Notes: generated by a model from the letters alone, not told the origin. Shown: positions 52,645-61,371, counted from the stretch's first letter. The stretch is 64,000 nt of DNA from Nonomuraea sp. NBC_00507 (GCF_036013525.1 NZ_CP107853.1:6262001-6326000); one strand, 5' to 3'. Made by a program: numbers and translations.

Positions 52645-54411
52645 ATGGCTCGAATCGCATCGGAATCCCTGATCGAACGGCTCGCCGAGTGGGGCGTCGA
52701 CACCGTCTTCGGCCTGCCGGGCGACGGCATCAACGGCATCATGGAGGGGCTGCGGCGCCATCGCGACCGGGTGCGCTTCGTCCTCGTCCACCACGAGGAG
52801 GCCGCGGCCTTCATGGCGACCGGCTACGCCAAGGCCACCGGGCGCATCGGGGTCTGCCTGGCCACCTCGGGGCCGGGCGGCATCCACCTGCTCAACGGAC
52901 TCTACGACGCCAAGCTCGACCACGTGCCCGTGCTGGCGATCACCGGCATGCAGGAGACGTCCGTGCTCGGCACCGGCTACCAGCAGGAGGTCCACCTGGA
53001 CAAGGTGTTCGCCGACGTCGCCGAGTACACCATGATGATCAGCAATCCCGCGCAGCTGCCGTCGCTGGTGGACCAGGCGGTCAGGACGGCGTACGCGCGG
53101 CGCGGGGTCTCCCATCTGACCCTGCCCAACGACATCCAGGTGGCCGGGGCGGACGCGGACCCGTACAAGCACGTCGCGCCGGTCAGGCTGCCGCAGACCA
53201 CGCCCGTCTTCCTGCAGCCGTCCGGCATCCCCCGGCAGGAGGACGTCGAGTGGGCGGCCGAGGTGCTCAACCACGCCGAGCGGCCGGCCATGCTGGTCGG
53301 GCAGGGCGCGCTGCACGCCAGGCAGGAGGTGTTGGCCGTGGCTGAGGCGCTCGGCGCTCCGGTGGTCAAGACGCTGCCCGGCAAGGCCGTCATCCCGGAC
53401 GACTCGCCGTACACGACCGGCGGGATCGGGCTGCTCGGCACCGGGCCGAGCGAGGAGCTGATGGACGACGCCGACGTGCTGCTCATGGTGGGCACGAACT
53501 TCCCGTATTCGAAGTTCCTGCCGGAGCCCGGCAAGGCGCGCGTGGTGCAGTTCGAGGCGGAGCCGGCCAGGGCGGGGGCACGGATCGCGACCGACGTGCC
53601 GGTCGTGTGCGACGCCAAGGAAGGGCTGGCGGCGCTGCTGCCGCTGCTGTCCCGCCGGGACGACACCGCTCATCTGGAGAAATATCAGCGCATGATGACC
53701 CAGTGGCGGGCCGACATGGACGCGCTGGAGAACCCCGAGCGTGACCCGATCGCGCCGCAGTATCCCGTCTCCGTCCTCGACGAGCTCGCCGCCGACGACG
53801 CCATCATGACGTGCGACAGCGGCACCGTCGCCACCTGGGCGGCCCGGCACTGGACGATCCGCGACGGGCGCGAGTTCTACCTGTCGGGGACGCTGGCCAC
53901 GATGGCGAACGGGCTGCCGTACGCGATCGCGATGCAGCACGCCCACCCCGGCCGGCAGGTCATCGCGTACGTCGGCGACGGCGGCTTCTCGATGCTGATG
54001 GCCGAGTTCCTGACGGCGGTCCAGCAGCGGCTGCCGATCAAGGTGATCGTCAACAACAACAACTCGCTCGGCCAGATCCTGTGGGAGCAGATGGTGCTCG
54101 GCTACCCCGAGCACGGCGTGCGTTACGCCGAGCCGGAGGCCGATTTCTCGGCCTGGGCCCGGTCGTGCGGCGGGTTCGGGGCCAAGGTGACCAAGTCGGA
54201 CGACGTGGCCCTGACGATCGGGCAGGCGCTCGCGCACGACGGCCCGGCGCTGGTGGACGTGGACGTCAACCCCAACGAGCCGCCCATGCCCGCCAAGGTC
54301 TCCTACGAGCAGGCCAGGAACTTCGCCCAGGCGTTCCTCAAGGGGCAGCCGCACCGGGCCGCCATCGCCACCACGTTGTTCAAGGACCGGATCCAGAAGC
54401 TGGGGGACTAG
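52645..54411 (+). CDS. Thiamine-diphosphate-dependent enzyme, pyruvate oxidase/acetolactate synthase-like
   Basis: The protein is 588 aa from ATG 52645. ATG 52612 overlaps the -35 box and is rejected. The PYR domain carries the catalytic Glu51 in VHHEEAAAFMATG, then ATSGPGGIHLLNGLYDA. The central domain binds a nucleotide cofactor. The PP domain has the TPP motif starting GDGGFSMLMAEF and ending VNNNN. The length and GLPGDGINGIMEGLR start match PoxB-like enzymes, which use FAD and TPP to decarboxylate pyruvate. Acetolactate synthase-type carboligation is the alternative. The 3' end overlaps the IclR gene by 32 bp. Confidence 0.88.
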   Translation: MARIASESLIERLAEWGVDTVFGLPGDGINGIMEGLRRHRDRVRFVLVHHEEAAAFMATGYAKATGRIGVCLATSGPGGIHLLNGLYDAKLDHVPVLAITGMQETSVLGTGYQQEVHLDKVFADVAEYTMMISNPAQLPSLVDQAVRTAYARRGVSHLTLPNDIQVAGADADPYKHVAPVRLPQTTPVFLQPSGIPRQEDVEWAAEVLNHAERPAMLVGQGALHARQEVLAVAEALGAPVVKTLPGKAVIPDDSPYTTGGIGLLGTGPSEELMDDADVLLMVGTNFPYSKFLPEPGKARVVQFEAEPARAGARIATDVPVVCDAKEGLAALLPLLSRRDDTAHLEKYQRMMTQWRADMDALENPERDPIAPQYPVSVLDELAADDAIMTCDSGTVATWAARHWTIRDGREFYLSGTLATMANGLPYAIAMQHAHPGRQVIAYVGDGGFSMLMAEFLTAVQQRLPIKVIVNNNNSLGQILWEQMVLGYPEHGVRYAEPEADFSAWARSCGGFGAKVTKSDDVALTIGQALAHDGPALVDVDVNPNEPPMPAKVSYEQARNFAQAFLKGQPHRAAIATTLFKDRIQKLGD

Positions 54412-55147
54412 CCTTCGCGATGCCGGCCGCGGCGTTCAGCAGGGGATCGATGAGGCGGGGCAGCTCGCGGGCGCGCCGGGAGGCCACCACGATGCCCACC
54501 GCCGCCACGGGCCGCCCGTCCACCAGGATGGGGGCCGCGGCCGAGCACGAGCCGAGCGTCATCTCCTCGTACGTGAGCGCGTAGCCCTGGGCCCGGACCG
54601 CCGCCAGCTCTCTGGCCAGCCGGCCCGGCTCCGTGATCGTGTGCCGGGTGGGGCGCTCGAGCTTGCGGGCCAGGTAGGACTTGACGAACCAGTCCGGCTC
54701 GTACGCCAGCAGCGCCTTGCCCACGCCCGTCGGGTGCATCGGCAGCCGGCCGCCGGTCCTGGAGACGATGGGGACCGCGCGCCGGCCGTAGACCTTGTCC
54801 ACGTACAGCACCTCGAGTCCGTCACGGACCGCCAGGTGCACGTTCTCGCCCGTGGTGACGAACAACTCCTGCAACCACGGATGCGCCAGGCCGAGCAGCC
54901 GGTCCGGGGCGAGCTGGCCCAGCTCCCACAGCCGCAGCCCCACCCGCAGCCGCCCATCGGGGTCGCGGCTGAGCGCCTGCCACTCCTCCAGCTCGGCCAC
55001 CAGCCGGTGTGCCGTGCTCAGCGGCACCCCGCTGCGCCGGGCCAGGTCCGTCAGCGTGAGCTGCGGATGGGCGGCGTCGAACGCGCCGAGCAGGGCCAGC
55101 ACCTTGGACGTCACGGTGCGGCCTGGCTCACGGGATCCGCCTGACAT
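54380..55147 (-). CDS. IclR-family regulator, probably of pobA
   Basis: The protein is 255 aa from ATG 55147. The frame runs back to GTG 55177, but that codon lies inside the operator. The N-terminal winged helix includes LTDLARRSGVPLSTAHRLVAEL, and the C-terminal effector domain has ENVHLAVRDGLEVLYVDKV, PMHPTGVGKALLA and GSCSAAAPI. It is divergent from 4-hydroxybenzoate hydroxylase, as PobR-type IclR regulators often are. It probably responds to 4-hydroxybenzoate or protocatechuate. The 3' end overlaps the TPP enzyme by 32 bp. Confidence 0.88.
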   Translation of the reverse strand: MSGGSREPGRTVTSKVLALLGAFDAAHPQLTLTDLARRSGVPLSTAHRLVAELEEWQALSRDPDGRLRVGLRLWELGQLAPDRLLGLAHPWLQELFVTTGENVHLAVRDGLEVLYVDKVYGRRAVPIVSRTGGRLPMHPTGVGKALLAYEPDWFVKSYLARKLERPTRHTITEPGRLARELAAVRAQGYALTYEEMTLGSCSAAAPILVDGRPVAAVGIVVASRRARELPRLIDPLLNAAAGIAKASPPASGSGP

Positions 55148-55171
55148 GCCCGTCATCATTCCACACAGTAA

Positions 55172-55186
55172 TTCCACTCAGTGGAA
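55172..55186. promoter_or_regulatory. IclR operator between iclR and pobA
   Basis: TTCCAC-TCA-GTGGAA is a perfect inverted repeat. An extra half-site TTCCAC lies at 55159-55164. The position between the divergent genes and the family's preference for GGAA-type palindromes support IclR binding. Confidence 0.6.
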
Positions 55187-55229
55187 GCAGGCGCTCGGCT
55201 TACCCCGCTCGAGGCAGGATGCTTCCCTC

Positions 55230-56393
55230 ATGCGAACTCAGGTCGGGATCATCGGCGCGGGCCCCGCTGGCCTGCTGCTGTCTCATTTGCTCCACCTCCG
55301 CGGCATCTCCTCCGTGGTGCTGGAGAAGCGTAGCCGCGACTACGTCGAGCGGCGGGTGCGGGCCGGCGTGCTGGAGCAGGGCACGGTCGACACGCTCGTC
55401 GAGGCGGGCGTCGGGGAGCGCATGCTGCGCGAAGGGCTGCCGCACCACGGCATCGAGCTCAGGTACGGCGGCTCCGGTCACCGCATCCCGTTCGAGAAGC
55501 TCGTCCCCGGCAGGTCGATCACCGTGTACGGGCAGCAGGAGGTGGTCAAGGACCTCATCGCAGCCAGGCTGGCGGCGGGCGGCGACGTGCGGTTCGAGGT
55601 GGAGGACGTGGCCGTGCACGGGCTGGACTCCGAACCGTACGTGACCTTCGGTGGCGAGCGGCTCGACTGCGACGTGATCGCCGGCTGCGACGGCTTCCAC
55701 GGCGTGACCCGGTCGTCCATCCCTGAGGGCGTTCTGAGCGTCTTCGAGCGCGAGTATCCCTTCGCCTGGCTCGGCATCCTGGCCAACGTCACGCCGTCGT
55801 CGGAGGAGCTGATCTACACGAGGACCGAGCGCGGCTTCGCGCTGCACAGTATGCGCTCACCCACCGTCAGCCGCTTCTACCTGCAGGTTCCCGCCGACAC
55901 CCGGATCGAGGACTGGCCGGACGAGCGGATCTGGGACGAGCTGAAGGAGCGGCTGGAGAGCGTGCCCGGCTTCACGCTGACCACCGGGGAGATCACCGAG
56001 AAGGGCGTCACGCCGATGCGGTCCTTCGTGGTCGAACCCATGCAGTACGGGCGGCTCTACCTGGCCGGGGACGCCGCCCACATCGTGCCGCCCACCGGGG
56101 CGAAGGGGCTCAACCTGGCCGTGGCCGACGTGCGCGTGCTCACCGAGGCGCTGGCCGCGTACTTCTCGGAGGGCTCCACCGCGCTGCTGGACGGGTACTC
56201 GGAGGCGTGCCTGAAGCGGGTGTGGCGAGCGCAACACTTTTCGTGGTGGATGACGACGTTGCTGCACACGTTCGAGGACGACGACGCCTACGGGCGGCGG
56301 CTGCAGCTGTCGTATCTGGACTACGTCACCTCGTCGGAGGCGGCGGCCACGACGCTCGCGGAGAACTACGTGGGCCTGCCGTATGGCCGCTGA
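55230..56393 (+). CDS. pobA: 4-hydroxybenzoate 3-monooxygenase
   Basis: The protein is 387 aa, the usual length. The FAD-binding motif is GIIGAGPAGLLLSHLL. RVRAGVLEQGTVDTL and RYGGSGHRIPF are the substrate/NADPH regions, followed by GCDGFHG and the second FAD motif LAGDAAHIVPPTGAKGLN. It hydroxylates 4-hydroxybenzoate to protocatechuate for the beta-ketoadipate route. The pca genes are not in the window. It is divergent from and probably regulated by the IclR gene. Confidence 0.92.
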   Translation: MRTQVGIIGAGPAGLLLSHLLHLRGISSVVLEKRSRDYVERRVRAGVLEQGTVDTLVEAGVGERMLREGLPHHGIELRYGGSGHRIPFEKLVPGRSITVYGQQEVVKDLIAARLAAGGDVRFEVEDVAVHGLDSEPYVTFGGERLDCDVIAGCDGFHGVTRSSIPEGVLSVFEREYPFAWLGILANVTPSSEELIYTRTERGFALHSMRSPTVSRFYLQVPADTRIEDWPDERIWDELKERLESVPGFTLTTGEITEKGVTPMRSFVVEPMQYGRLYLAGDAAHIVPPTGAKGLNLAVADVRVLTEALAAYFSEGSTALLDGYSEACLKRVWRAQHFSWWMTTLLHTFEDDDAYGRRLQLSYLDYVTSSEAAATTLAENYVGLPYGR

Positions 56394-56420
56394 CCTTGGG
56401 ACATGCTTTAGGGTTGTTTG

Positions 56421-56732
56421 GTGTTCTTTGAGGAAGGTTGGGCGACTTCGCCCTTTCGGTGGTTGATGGGTGAGCTGGGCGACACCCAGCTCGCGCGGAT
56501 GGGCAGCGAGCCTGGGCTGGTCGCGGCCGTGGACCAGCATGCCGCGGTGCTGCGTGATGCGATCCCGATGGATCGCGAGACCCTGGGCGATTACCTGCTC
56601 GGCTTCCTCGACGAGCTCCGCCACCGCGGCTGGGCCTTCACCGGCGAGCCCGATGCCGCGGCCCTGCGGCTGACGGCGGTCTGCTGGCTCGCCCGCGAGC
56701 TCGGCTTCCTGAACGACGAACTTCCCGCCTGA
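56421..56732 (+). CDS. Small conserved actinobacterial protein (DUF6401-like)
   Basis: The protein is 103 aa from GTG 56421. TAGGGT at 56409-56414 ends 6 nt earlier, which indicates a leaderless transcript. Features are FRWLMGELGDTQLARM, a Val-Asp-Gln-His segment (VAAVDQHAAVLRD) and an Ala/Leu-rich C-terminal helix. It is soluble, with no signal peptide. It recalls the DUF6401 group sometimes called natural-product biosynthesis proteins. That match is from memory and weak. Function is unknown. Confidence 0.65.
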   Translation: MFFEEGWATSPFRWLMGELGDTQLARMGSEPGLVAAVDQHAAVLRDAIPMDRETLGDYLLGFLDELRHRGWAFTGEPDAAALRLTAVCWLARELGFLNDELPA

Positions 56733-56873
56733 CCGGCGGCCCACCTGCCCCGCCGACCGGCGAGCCACCCGCCCCGCTCGGCTCGGAGGGGGCCGAGTGG
56801 GCGGGTCGCCGTCCGGGCCGGCCGTGCGGCAGGTCCGACGCCGGGTCAGCCGGAAGGCACGTCCGCCGGCGGG

Positions 56874-57725
56874 TCACTCGGGAGGCATGTCCGAACGGGG
56901 CGGACCCGAGGACGGCGGCATGTCCGGGCGGGGCGGACCCGACGTCGGCGGCATGTCCGGCCGGGACGGAGCGCCCGGAGTGGTGCGGATAGGCGCCGTC
57001 TCCTCGGTCATCGCCGCGGCGTCCTGGCGCCCACGCTGGTACGCCTCCGCGTGCGCCTTGGCCTGCGGCGCCTCCTCCTCGATCCGGCCCAGCCAGCGCT
57101 CCCAGCGCTGCTGCATCGGCCGGACGAGCCCGCCGCCGACGCCGATGGCCGCGATGGCCCCTATGGTGGCGAGCACGGTGATCAGCACCGGAGTCGTGAC
57201 CGTGGTGGCCACGCCGATCTGGTTGAGCGCCGCGATGATGCCCAGCGCCCAGATGAACACCGCCGCGGCGGTGGCGATCCAGCGGCCGTACGACAGCCCG
57301 CCGAGCGCCCCGTTCAGGATGTCCCTGACGCCCCTGGCGATGGCGCCGGCCACCACGATGATCACGATGGCGACGAGGGCCATGGGCAGCCAGGCCACCA
57401 CGGCGGTCAGCAGCGCCGAGATCGGGTTCGGGCCGAAGACGCTGAACGCTATCTGCAGGGTGACCAGGATGATCGCGTAGAAGACGATCCTCGCCAGCAG
57501 ACTGCTGGCGTCGTACTTGCTGCGCTCCAGCCAGCGGCGTACGCCACTGCGCTCCACCGCCCGCTCGAACCCCACCCGGTCCAGGATCTTGTTGACGATC
57601 TTCTCCAGGGCCTTGGCCACGATCCACCCGATGAAGAGAATCACCAGGAACGCGACCAGCCTGGGAACGAACGTCGCTATTTGCCGCCAGGCGTCTTGGA
57701 TGCCCTGGCCTATGTTGATGTCCAC
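56874..57725 (-). CDS. Small-conductance mechanosensitive channel-like (CmpX/TM-helix repeat) membrane protein
   Basis: The protein is 283 aa. An amphipathic start is followed by a helix at about residues 22-42 (LVAFLVILFIGWIVAKAL), helices near 80-100, 110-135, 155-175 and 180-200, and conserved TM-helix-repeat phrases ARGVRDILNGALGGLSYG. There is no MscS beta domain. A cytoplasmic coiled region follows, then a Pro-rich tail with about three RPDMPPSSGPP-like repeats. It is probably a membrane tension or envelope-associated protein. Channel activity is not certain. Confidence 0.8.
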   Translation of the reverse strand: MDINIGQGIQDAWRQIATFVPRLVAFLVILFIGWIVAKALEKIVNKILDRVGFERAVERSGVRRWLERSKYDASSLLARIVFYAIILVTLQIAFSVFGPNPISALLTAVVAWLPMALVAIVIIVVAGAIARGVRDILNGALGGLSYGRWIATAAAVFIWALGIIAALNQIGVATTVTTPVLITVLATIGAIAAIGVGGGLVRPMQQRWERWLGRIEEEAPQAKAHAEAYQRGRQDAAAMTEETAPIRTTPGAPSRPDMPPTSGPPRPDMPPSSGPPRSDMPPE

Positions 57726-57893
57726 GGTTTCCTCCTCCGAGGAGTCAATGCCACGGCGCTACCCGTACCGAAACGGTCTATGCACGCAGCGACACCAAAA
57801 CTGCGCGTTCGGCTACATTTCGCCGAGGGTCGGCATGTGGGTGGCAAGGGACGAGTAAACGGTCGCTCGACGGCTTCGCTAGGGTGAGCGGTC

Positions 57894-58274
57894 GTGCATC
57901 GCAGCCGCGTCTACGCCCTTCTCATCGACACCCCCTCGCCCGAAGCCGACCAGGCCGCGGCCTTCTGGGCGGCCGCGCTCGGGGCCACCGCCCGTCCCCT
58001 CGAGGGCGAGGAACAGTTCATCTCGCTCCACCAGGCCATTCCCGGGCTGGTCACGGCCGTCCAGGCAGTCGGTGACGCGCCCCGCTTCCACCTCGACATC
58101 GAGACCGATGACGTGGAGGCCGAGACGGCGCGCCTGCTGGCGCTCGGCGCGACCCCGGTGTCGCAGTGGATGGAGTGCCGGACCCTGCGCGCTCCCGGCG
58201 GGCACCTGCTGTGCGTGCTGCCCGTGGAGAGCGACAGGGAGGTGTTCGATGCCGAGGCCAACACCTGGCCGTGA
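57894..58274 (+). CDS. VOC (glyoxalase/bleomycin-resistance fold) family protein
   Basis: The protein is 126 aa from GTG 57894. The paired beta-alpha-beta-beta-beta units are recognisable in YALLIDTPSPEADQAAAFW and PRFHLDIETDDVEAE, ending with LRAPGGHLLCVLPV. Possible metal ligands include H84 and the terminal Glu, but they are not fully conserved, so catalysis is uncertain. TAGGGT at 57880-57885 lies 8 nt before the start: leaderless. Substrate is unknown. Confidence 0.85.
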   Translation: MHRSRVYALLIDTPSPEADQAAAFWAAALGATARPLEGEEQFISLHQAIPGLVTAVQAVGDAPRFHLDIETDDVEAETARLLALGATPVSQWMECRTLRAPGGHLLCVLPVESDREVFDAEANTWP

Positions 58275-58286
58275 CGCGGCGGGCTC

Positions 58287-58420
58287 TCAGGCGCCGCCCC
58301 TCGCCGCCTTCAGGTGCGCGGCGGCCGCCTGCTCCAGGTGGACGAGGTCGGAGGCGACAGTGGCGATGCCGAACACCGCCTCGTCGGCAGCGGTCCCGAC
58401 ATGGCCGTCGTTCCCGAGGC
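58287..58420 (-). pseudogene. Coding-like tail without a start
   Basis: On the minus strand up to TGA 58289-58287 the frame reads EAVFGIATVASDLVHLEQ and then an Ala/Lys-rich helix, with strong G/C-ending codons. No start codon with a ribosome site serves it, and the upstream part runs towards the tRNA cluster. It may be the C-terminus of a lost gene. The family was not recognised. Confidence 0.25.
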
Positions 58421-58540
58421 GTCCCGTGGGTGGTCTACCGCGTGCGGCACCCTTTGCGTAGGGCGGGGCGGGGAGGATCTCCCCTGAACAACAAGAAACC
58501 CCAGGCTCCGGGTGTGCGGTGAGCTGGCGTCTTTGAGTGG

Positions 58541-58612
58541 TGGACGATACTGGGATTGAACCAGTGACCTCTTCCGTGTCAGGGAAGCGCTCTCCCGCTG
58601 AGCTAATCGTCC
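58541..58612 (-). tRNA. tRNA-Val (GAC)
   Basis: The minus strand folds as a full cloverleaf: acceptor GGACGAT pairs with ATCGTCC, anticodon stem CTTCC/GGAAG with loop CTGACAC (anticodon GAC), T-arm GGTTCAATCC. The CCA end is encoded at 58540-58538. Last of the four-tRNA cluster. Confidence 0.95.
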
Positions 58613-58631
58613 GTATTGAGTTATCACTCAG

Positions 58632-58703
58632 AGCGGAAGACGGGATTCGAACCCGCGACCCTCACCTTGGCAAGGTGATGCTCTACCACTGAGCCACTTC
58701 CGC
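58632..58703 (-). tRNA. tRNA-Gly (GCC), copy 2
   Basis: The acceptor is GCGGAAG/CTTCCGC, anticodon loop TTGCCAA (GCC) on stem CACC/GGTG, T-arm GGTTCGAATCC. Discriminator T, CCA not encoded. Identical over its length to the copy at 58840-58911. Confidence 0.95.
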
Positions 58704-58753
58704 ATGGCGTTGCACTGTACTTTAGCGGATCCTGGAGGGTCCGCCGGTCGCCG

Positions 58754-58824
58754 AGGTGGAGACGGGATTTGAACCCGTGTAGACGGCTTTGCAGGCCGCT
58801 GCCTCGCCTCTCGGCCACTCCACC
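58754..58824 (-). tRNA. tRNA-Cys (GCA)
   Basis: The acceptor is GGTGGAG/CTCCACC, anticodon loop CTGCAAA (GCA), T-arm GGTTCAAATCC and the cysteine-specific discriminator U (T in DNA). Located between the two glycine tRNA genes. Confidence 0.95.
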
Positions 58825-58839
58825 AGGAGTCTCGCTCCG

Positions 58840-58911
58840 AGCGGAAGACGGGATTCGAACCCGCGACCCTCACCTTGGCAAGGTGATGCTCTACCACTGA
58901 GCCACTTCCGC
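58840..58911 (-). tRNA. tRNA-Gly (GCC), copy 1
   Basis: Same sequence as the second glycine copy, with anticodon GCC and discriminator T. First of the cluster in transcription order. The order Gly-Cys-Gly-Val differs from the common actinobacterial Gly-Cys-Val by one extra Gly. Confidence 0.95.
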
Positions 58912-58972
58912 GTGAACCCCCGGCGACGTGCGCCGGGCCACGGGAAAACCATATCGTCTCCGCGGAGTGCCC

Positions 58973-58994
58973 GTGCGCACGCGAAGGTGCGCAC
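58973..58994. terminator. Hairpin after the amidase gene
   Basis: GTGCGCAC (58973-58980) pairs with GTGCGCAC (58987-58994), each self-complementary in type, around GCGAAG. It lies 9 bp past the amidase stop and upstream of the tRNA cluster. Confidence 0.5.
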
Positions 58995-59002
58995 CGCGAA
59001 AT

Positions 59003-61249
59003 TCAAGGGATCAGGCGGACGTCCTTCGTCATCACGAACATCACCCGATGGCCCAGCTGGATCTGGTGGTAGCGGATTTTGCCGGTGGTCGTGACGTGCT
59101 TGGACGGGTGGAACGCGCCAGTGGCGTAGTAGGAGCCGGTGATGGTGTCGCCCACCGCGTACGTCTGCCCGGGGGAGATCGTGTACTGGAGTGGGGTCAA
59201 GGGCTGGTACGACGAAGGGTCCCGCGTATAGGCAGACTTTTCGGGATATGCGCGGCCGTACACCTTGGTGTTGGGTTTCAACGGTGTGACCAGTTGGCCC
59301 TTGGCCGGGACAGCGGTGGGGCTCGCGGCCGGGTTGTGGAACCACGCCTTCTGGCCCAGGTACCAGATGGCCGTCCAATCGCCCCGCCGCTCGGCGACGG
59401 CGAAGCGCTGACCCGTCGAGGCGCGGGCGGAGTGGTCGTGCACGCTGTAGGAGCCGGGCTTGCCCCCGTGCTTGCCCACGTCGGTGACCAGCGGGGAGGT
59501 CTCGCTCGGCGCCGTGTGCAGCCAGACGGTGGCGGCGCCGTGCGGCGGGCAGTCCTGGTCGCTCATGGCAACGGCGAGGCCCTGGGCGTTTTTGGCGGCG
59601 AGGGCTTGGTCGCTCTTGGTGGCGAGGCAGCCGGTGAAGCGAGGGCGGTTGGTGTCGTACGACGGGCGGATCATGACGGAGTCGCCGCCCTTCACGGCCG
59701 TGAGCGGACTGCCCATCAGGTCGAAGTAGTGGGCCCAGTCCCAGTAAGGGCCGGGGTCGTTGTGCATGCCGGCGACGGACTTCGGGGTGGCGCCCGGGAC
59801 GTTGTCGTGGCCCAGGATGTGGGCGCGATCGAGCGGGATGCCGTACTTGTCGGCCAGATAACGGACGAGCTTGGCGGACGCCCGGTACATCGCCTCCGTG
59901 TACCACGTCCCTCCCTTCGCCAGGTACCCCTCGTGTTCAATGCCGATGGAGCGGGTGTTGACGTCCCAGTTGCCCGCATGCCAGGCGATGTCCCTCGTCG
60001 CCACATGCTGGGCGACATGTCCGTCACGGGAGCGGATCGTGTAGTGCCAGCTCACGTACTTCGGGTCGCCGATCATGGCGGGGATGCCCTGGAAGGTGCC
60101 TTCCGTGTCGTGGATGACGATGTAGTCGACGGATCGGGGGCGCAGCAGGCGGTCGTGATTGCCGTAGTCCCTGTTGTTCTTCTTGCCGAAACGCTGGTAG
60201 GCGGCGGGCATCCAGGCGCAGGCGAGGGAGGCCGGGCACTCCGCCGTCGCGGGCCTTTCCACCGGCGGTTCCGCCTGCTCGGCAGACCAATCCTGGGACA
60301 GGGGAGCGCTGTTCATGGACGGCAGCCCGTCGCCGTCCGCACCGAGGCCGGGCTGCCCGTCGGCCCCGCCGACCGTCTGGGTGCCGACTGCCGCATGCGG
60401 GGCGTCGCCTGCCGCCGGCTGGGCATTGACGTCCGGCAGCTGTGGATGGCCTGCCGCCTGCTGGGCATTGACGTCCGGCAACGGAGGGTAGCCCGCCGCC
60501 GGCTGGGCGCCCTCGCCGGCACCGGAGGACTGGGCCTCCGTGCCGGTGTACGGAACGCGCAGGCCCGGTACGGGGTCCAGTCGCACCACGTGCCCGTCGT
60601 CGGTGCGGCGGTGCATTCCCTCCTGGATCACCGCGAACACCTCGTCGGCGAACTCCCGCGCCGCTGCCGGGTCCTCCGCTCCCGAGTATCGGGCGATCGC
60701 GTCGTACCAGTCGGCCGGGTCGGTGCTGGGGCGCTGCTGGTAGGAGGCGAGCAGGGCGGCGCCTGCGCGGATGTTCGCGGAAGGGTCGGTCCGCAGCCGG
60801 GCCGGCTCCACGCCGGCCAGCCGCCCCGCCTCGGGCAGAGTGGTCCGCGGCGTCGCCTGGATCGTCCGTGGCGTCGTCTGGATCGTCCGTGGCGCCGCAT
60901 GGGCGGTCCGCAGCGCCGCGGCGGGAGGCGCTGCGGTGGCCTGGCCCCGGTGTGGCGGCATCGGCCGGGCCTCGTCTCCCCGGGCGTCTCCCAGCGCGTC
61001 GCCGATCACCGTAGAGCCGGTGGGGATCGCGTCCACGAGGTGCATCGGCCCGTAACCGCCGGCGGTGCTCGGCCACCCACCGTGCGTGTCCCACCGGGAC
61101 CCCAGGTACGCGACCCCGAGCAGCACGCTCACCGGCACCCCGAATTCGCGGGCGGCGGCCACGAAATCGTGCTGCCGCCCCGAGGCGAGGTCCTCCCCGG
61201 GCGCGGTGAGCACACCGGCGGCAAGGATGGCGGCGAGCAAGATCTGCAT
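59003..61249 (-). CDS. Secreted peptidoglycan-binding/lytic protein with N-acetylmuramoyl-L-alanine amidase domain
   Basis: The protein is 748 aa from ATG 61249. A signal peptide (about residues 1-18) precedes a lysozyme-like/transglycosylase-type region (FGVPVSVLLGVAYLGSRWD, and DWYDAIARYSG near 180-190). Low-complexity linkers hold RTIQTTP repeats (121-136) and a repeated AAGxPxLPDVNAQ unit (251-280). The Amidase_2 domain spans about 372-500, with likely zinc ligands H380, H481 and D498. The C-terminal 200 residues are beta-rich with SH3-like segments. It probably cleaves or remodels cell-wall peptidoglycan. It is divergent from the glmS region. Confidence 0.85.
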   Translation of the reverse strand: MQILLAAILAAGVLTAPGEDLASGRQHDFVAAAREFGVPVSVLLGVAYLGSRWDTHGGWPSTAGGYGPMHLVDAIPTGSTVIGDALGDARGDEARPMPPHRGQATAAPPAAALRTAHAAPRTIQTTPRTIQATPRTTLPEAGRLAGVEPARLRTDPSANIRAGAALLASYQQRPSTDPADWYDAIARYSGAEDPAAAREFADEVFAVIQEGMHRRTDDGHVVRLDPVPGLRVPYTGTEAQSSGAGEGAQPAAGYPPLPDVNAQQAAGHPQLPDVNAQPAAGDAPHAAVGTQTVGGADGQPGLGADGDGLPSMNSAPLSQDWSAEQAEPPVERPATAECPASLACAWMPAAYQRFGKKNNRDYGNHDRLLRPRSVDYIVIHDTEGTFQGIPAMIGDPKYVSWHYTIRSRDGHVAQHVATRDIAWHAGNWDVNTRSIGIEHEGYLAKGGTWYTEAMYRASAKLVRYLADKYGIPLDRAHILGHDNVPGATPKSVAGMHNDPGPYWDWAHYFDLMGSPLTAVKGGDSVMIRPSYDTNRPRFTGCLATKSDQALAAKNAQGLAVAMSDQDCPPHGAATVWLHTAPSETSPLVTDVGKHGGKPGSYSVHDHSARASTGQRFAVAERRGDWTAIWYLGQKAWFHNPAASPTAVPAKGQLVTPLKPNTKVYGRAYPEKSAYTRDPSSYQPLTPLQYTISPGQTYAVGDTITGSYYATGAFHPSKHVTTTGKIRYHQIQLGHRVMFVMTKDVRLIP

Positions 61250-61371
61250 GACATCTCCCCCGTGCAACGTACGATCTGACTACTCAGCGTAACTGTTCCC
61301 AGAAAGGGATGTGTCAGACGGGACAGGTGATACGGATGAGGTCGCTGTTCCATGCCGCGTGGCGGAGTTAA

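Noticed and set aside
58310..58897. Minus-strand open frames across the tRNA cluster
   Set aside because: They are translations of tRNA genes, with no coding bias or starts.
58538..58911. tRNA cluster as an integrated-element attachment site
   Set aside because: No integrase and no partial tRNA repeat at a distance was found. The second Gly copy is a full gene.
250..60500. CRISPR arrays
   Set aside because: No regularly spaced direct repeats with unique spacers were seen. The repeats found are coding repeats inside the amidase and the membrane-protein tail.
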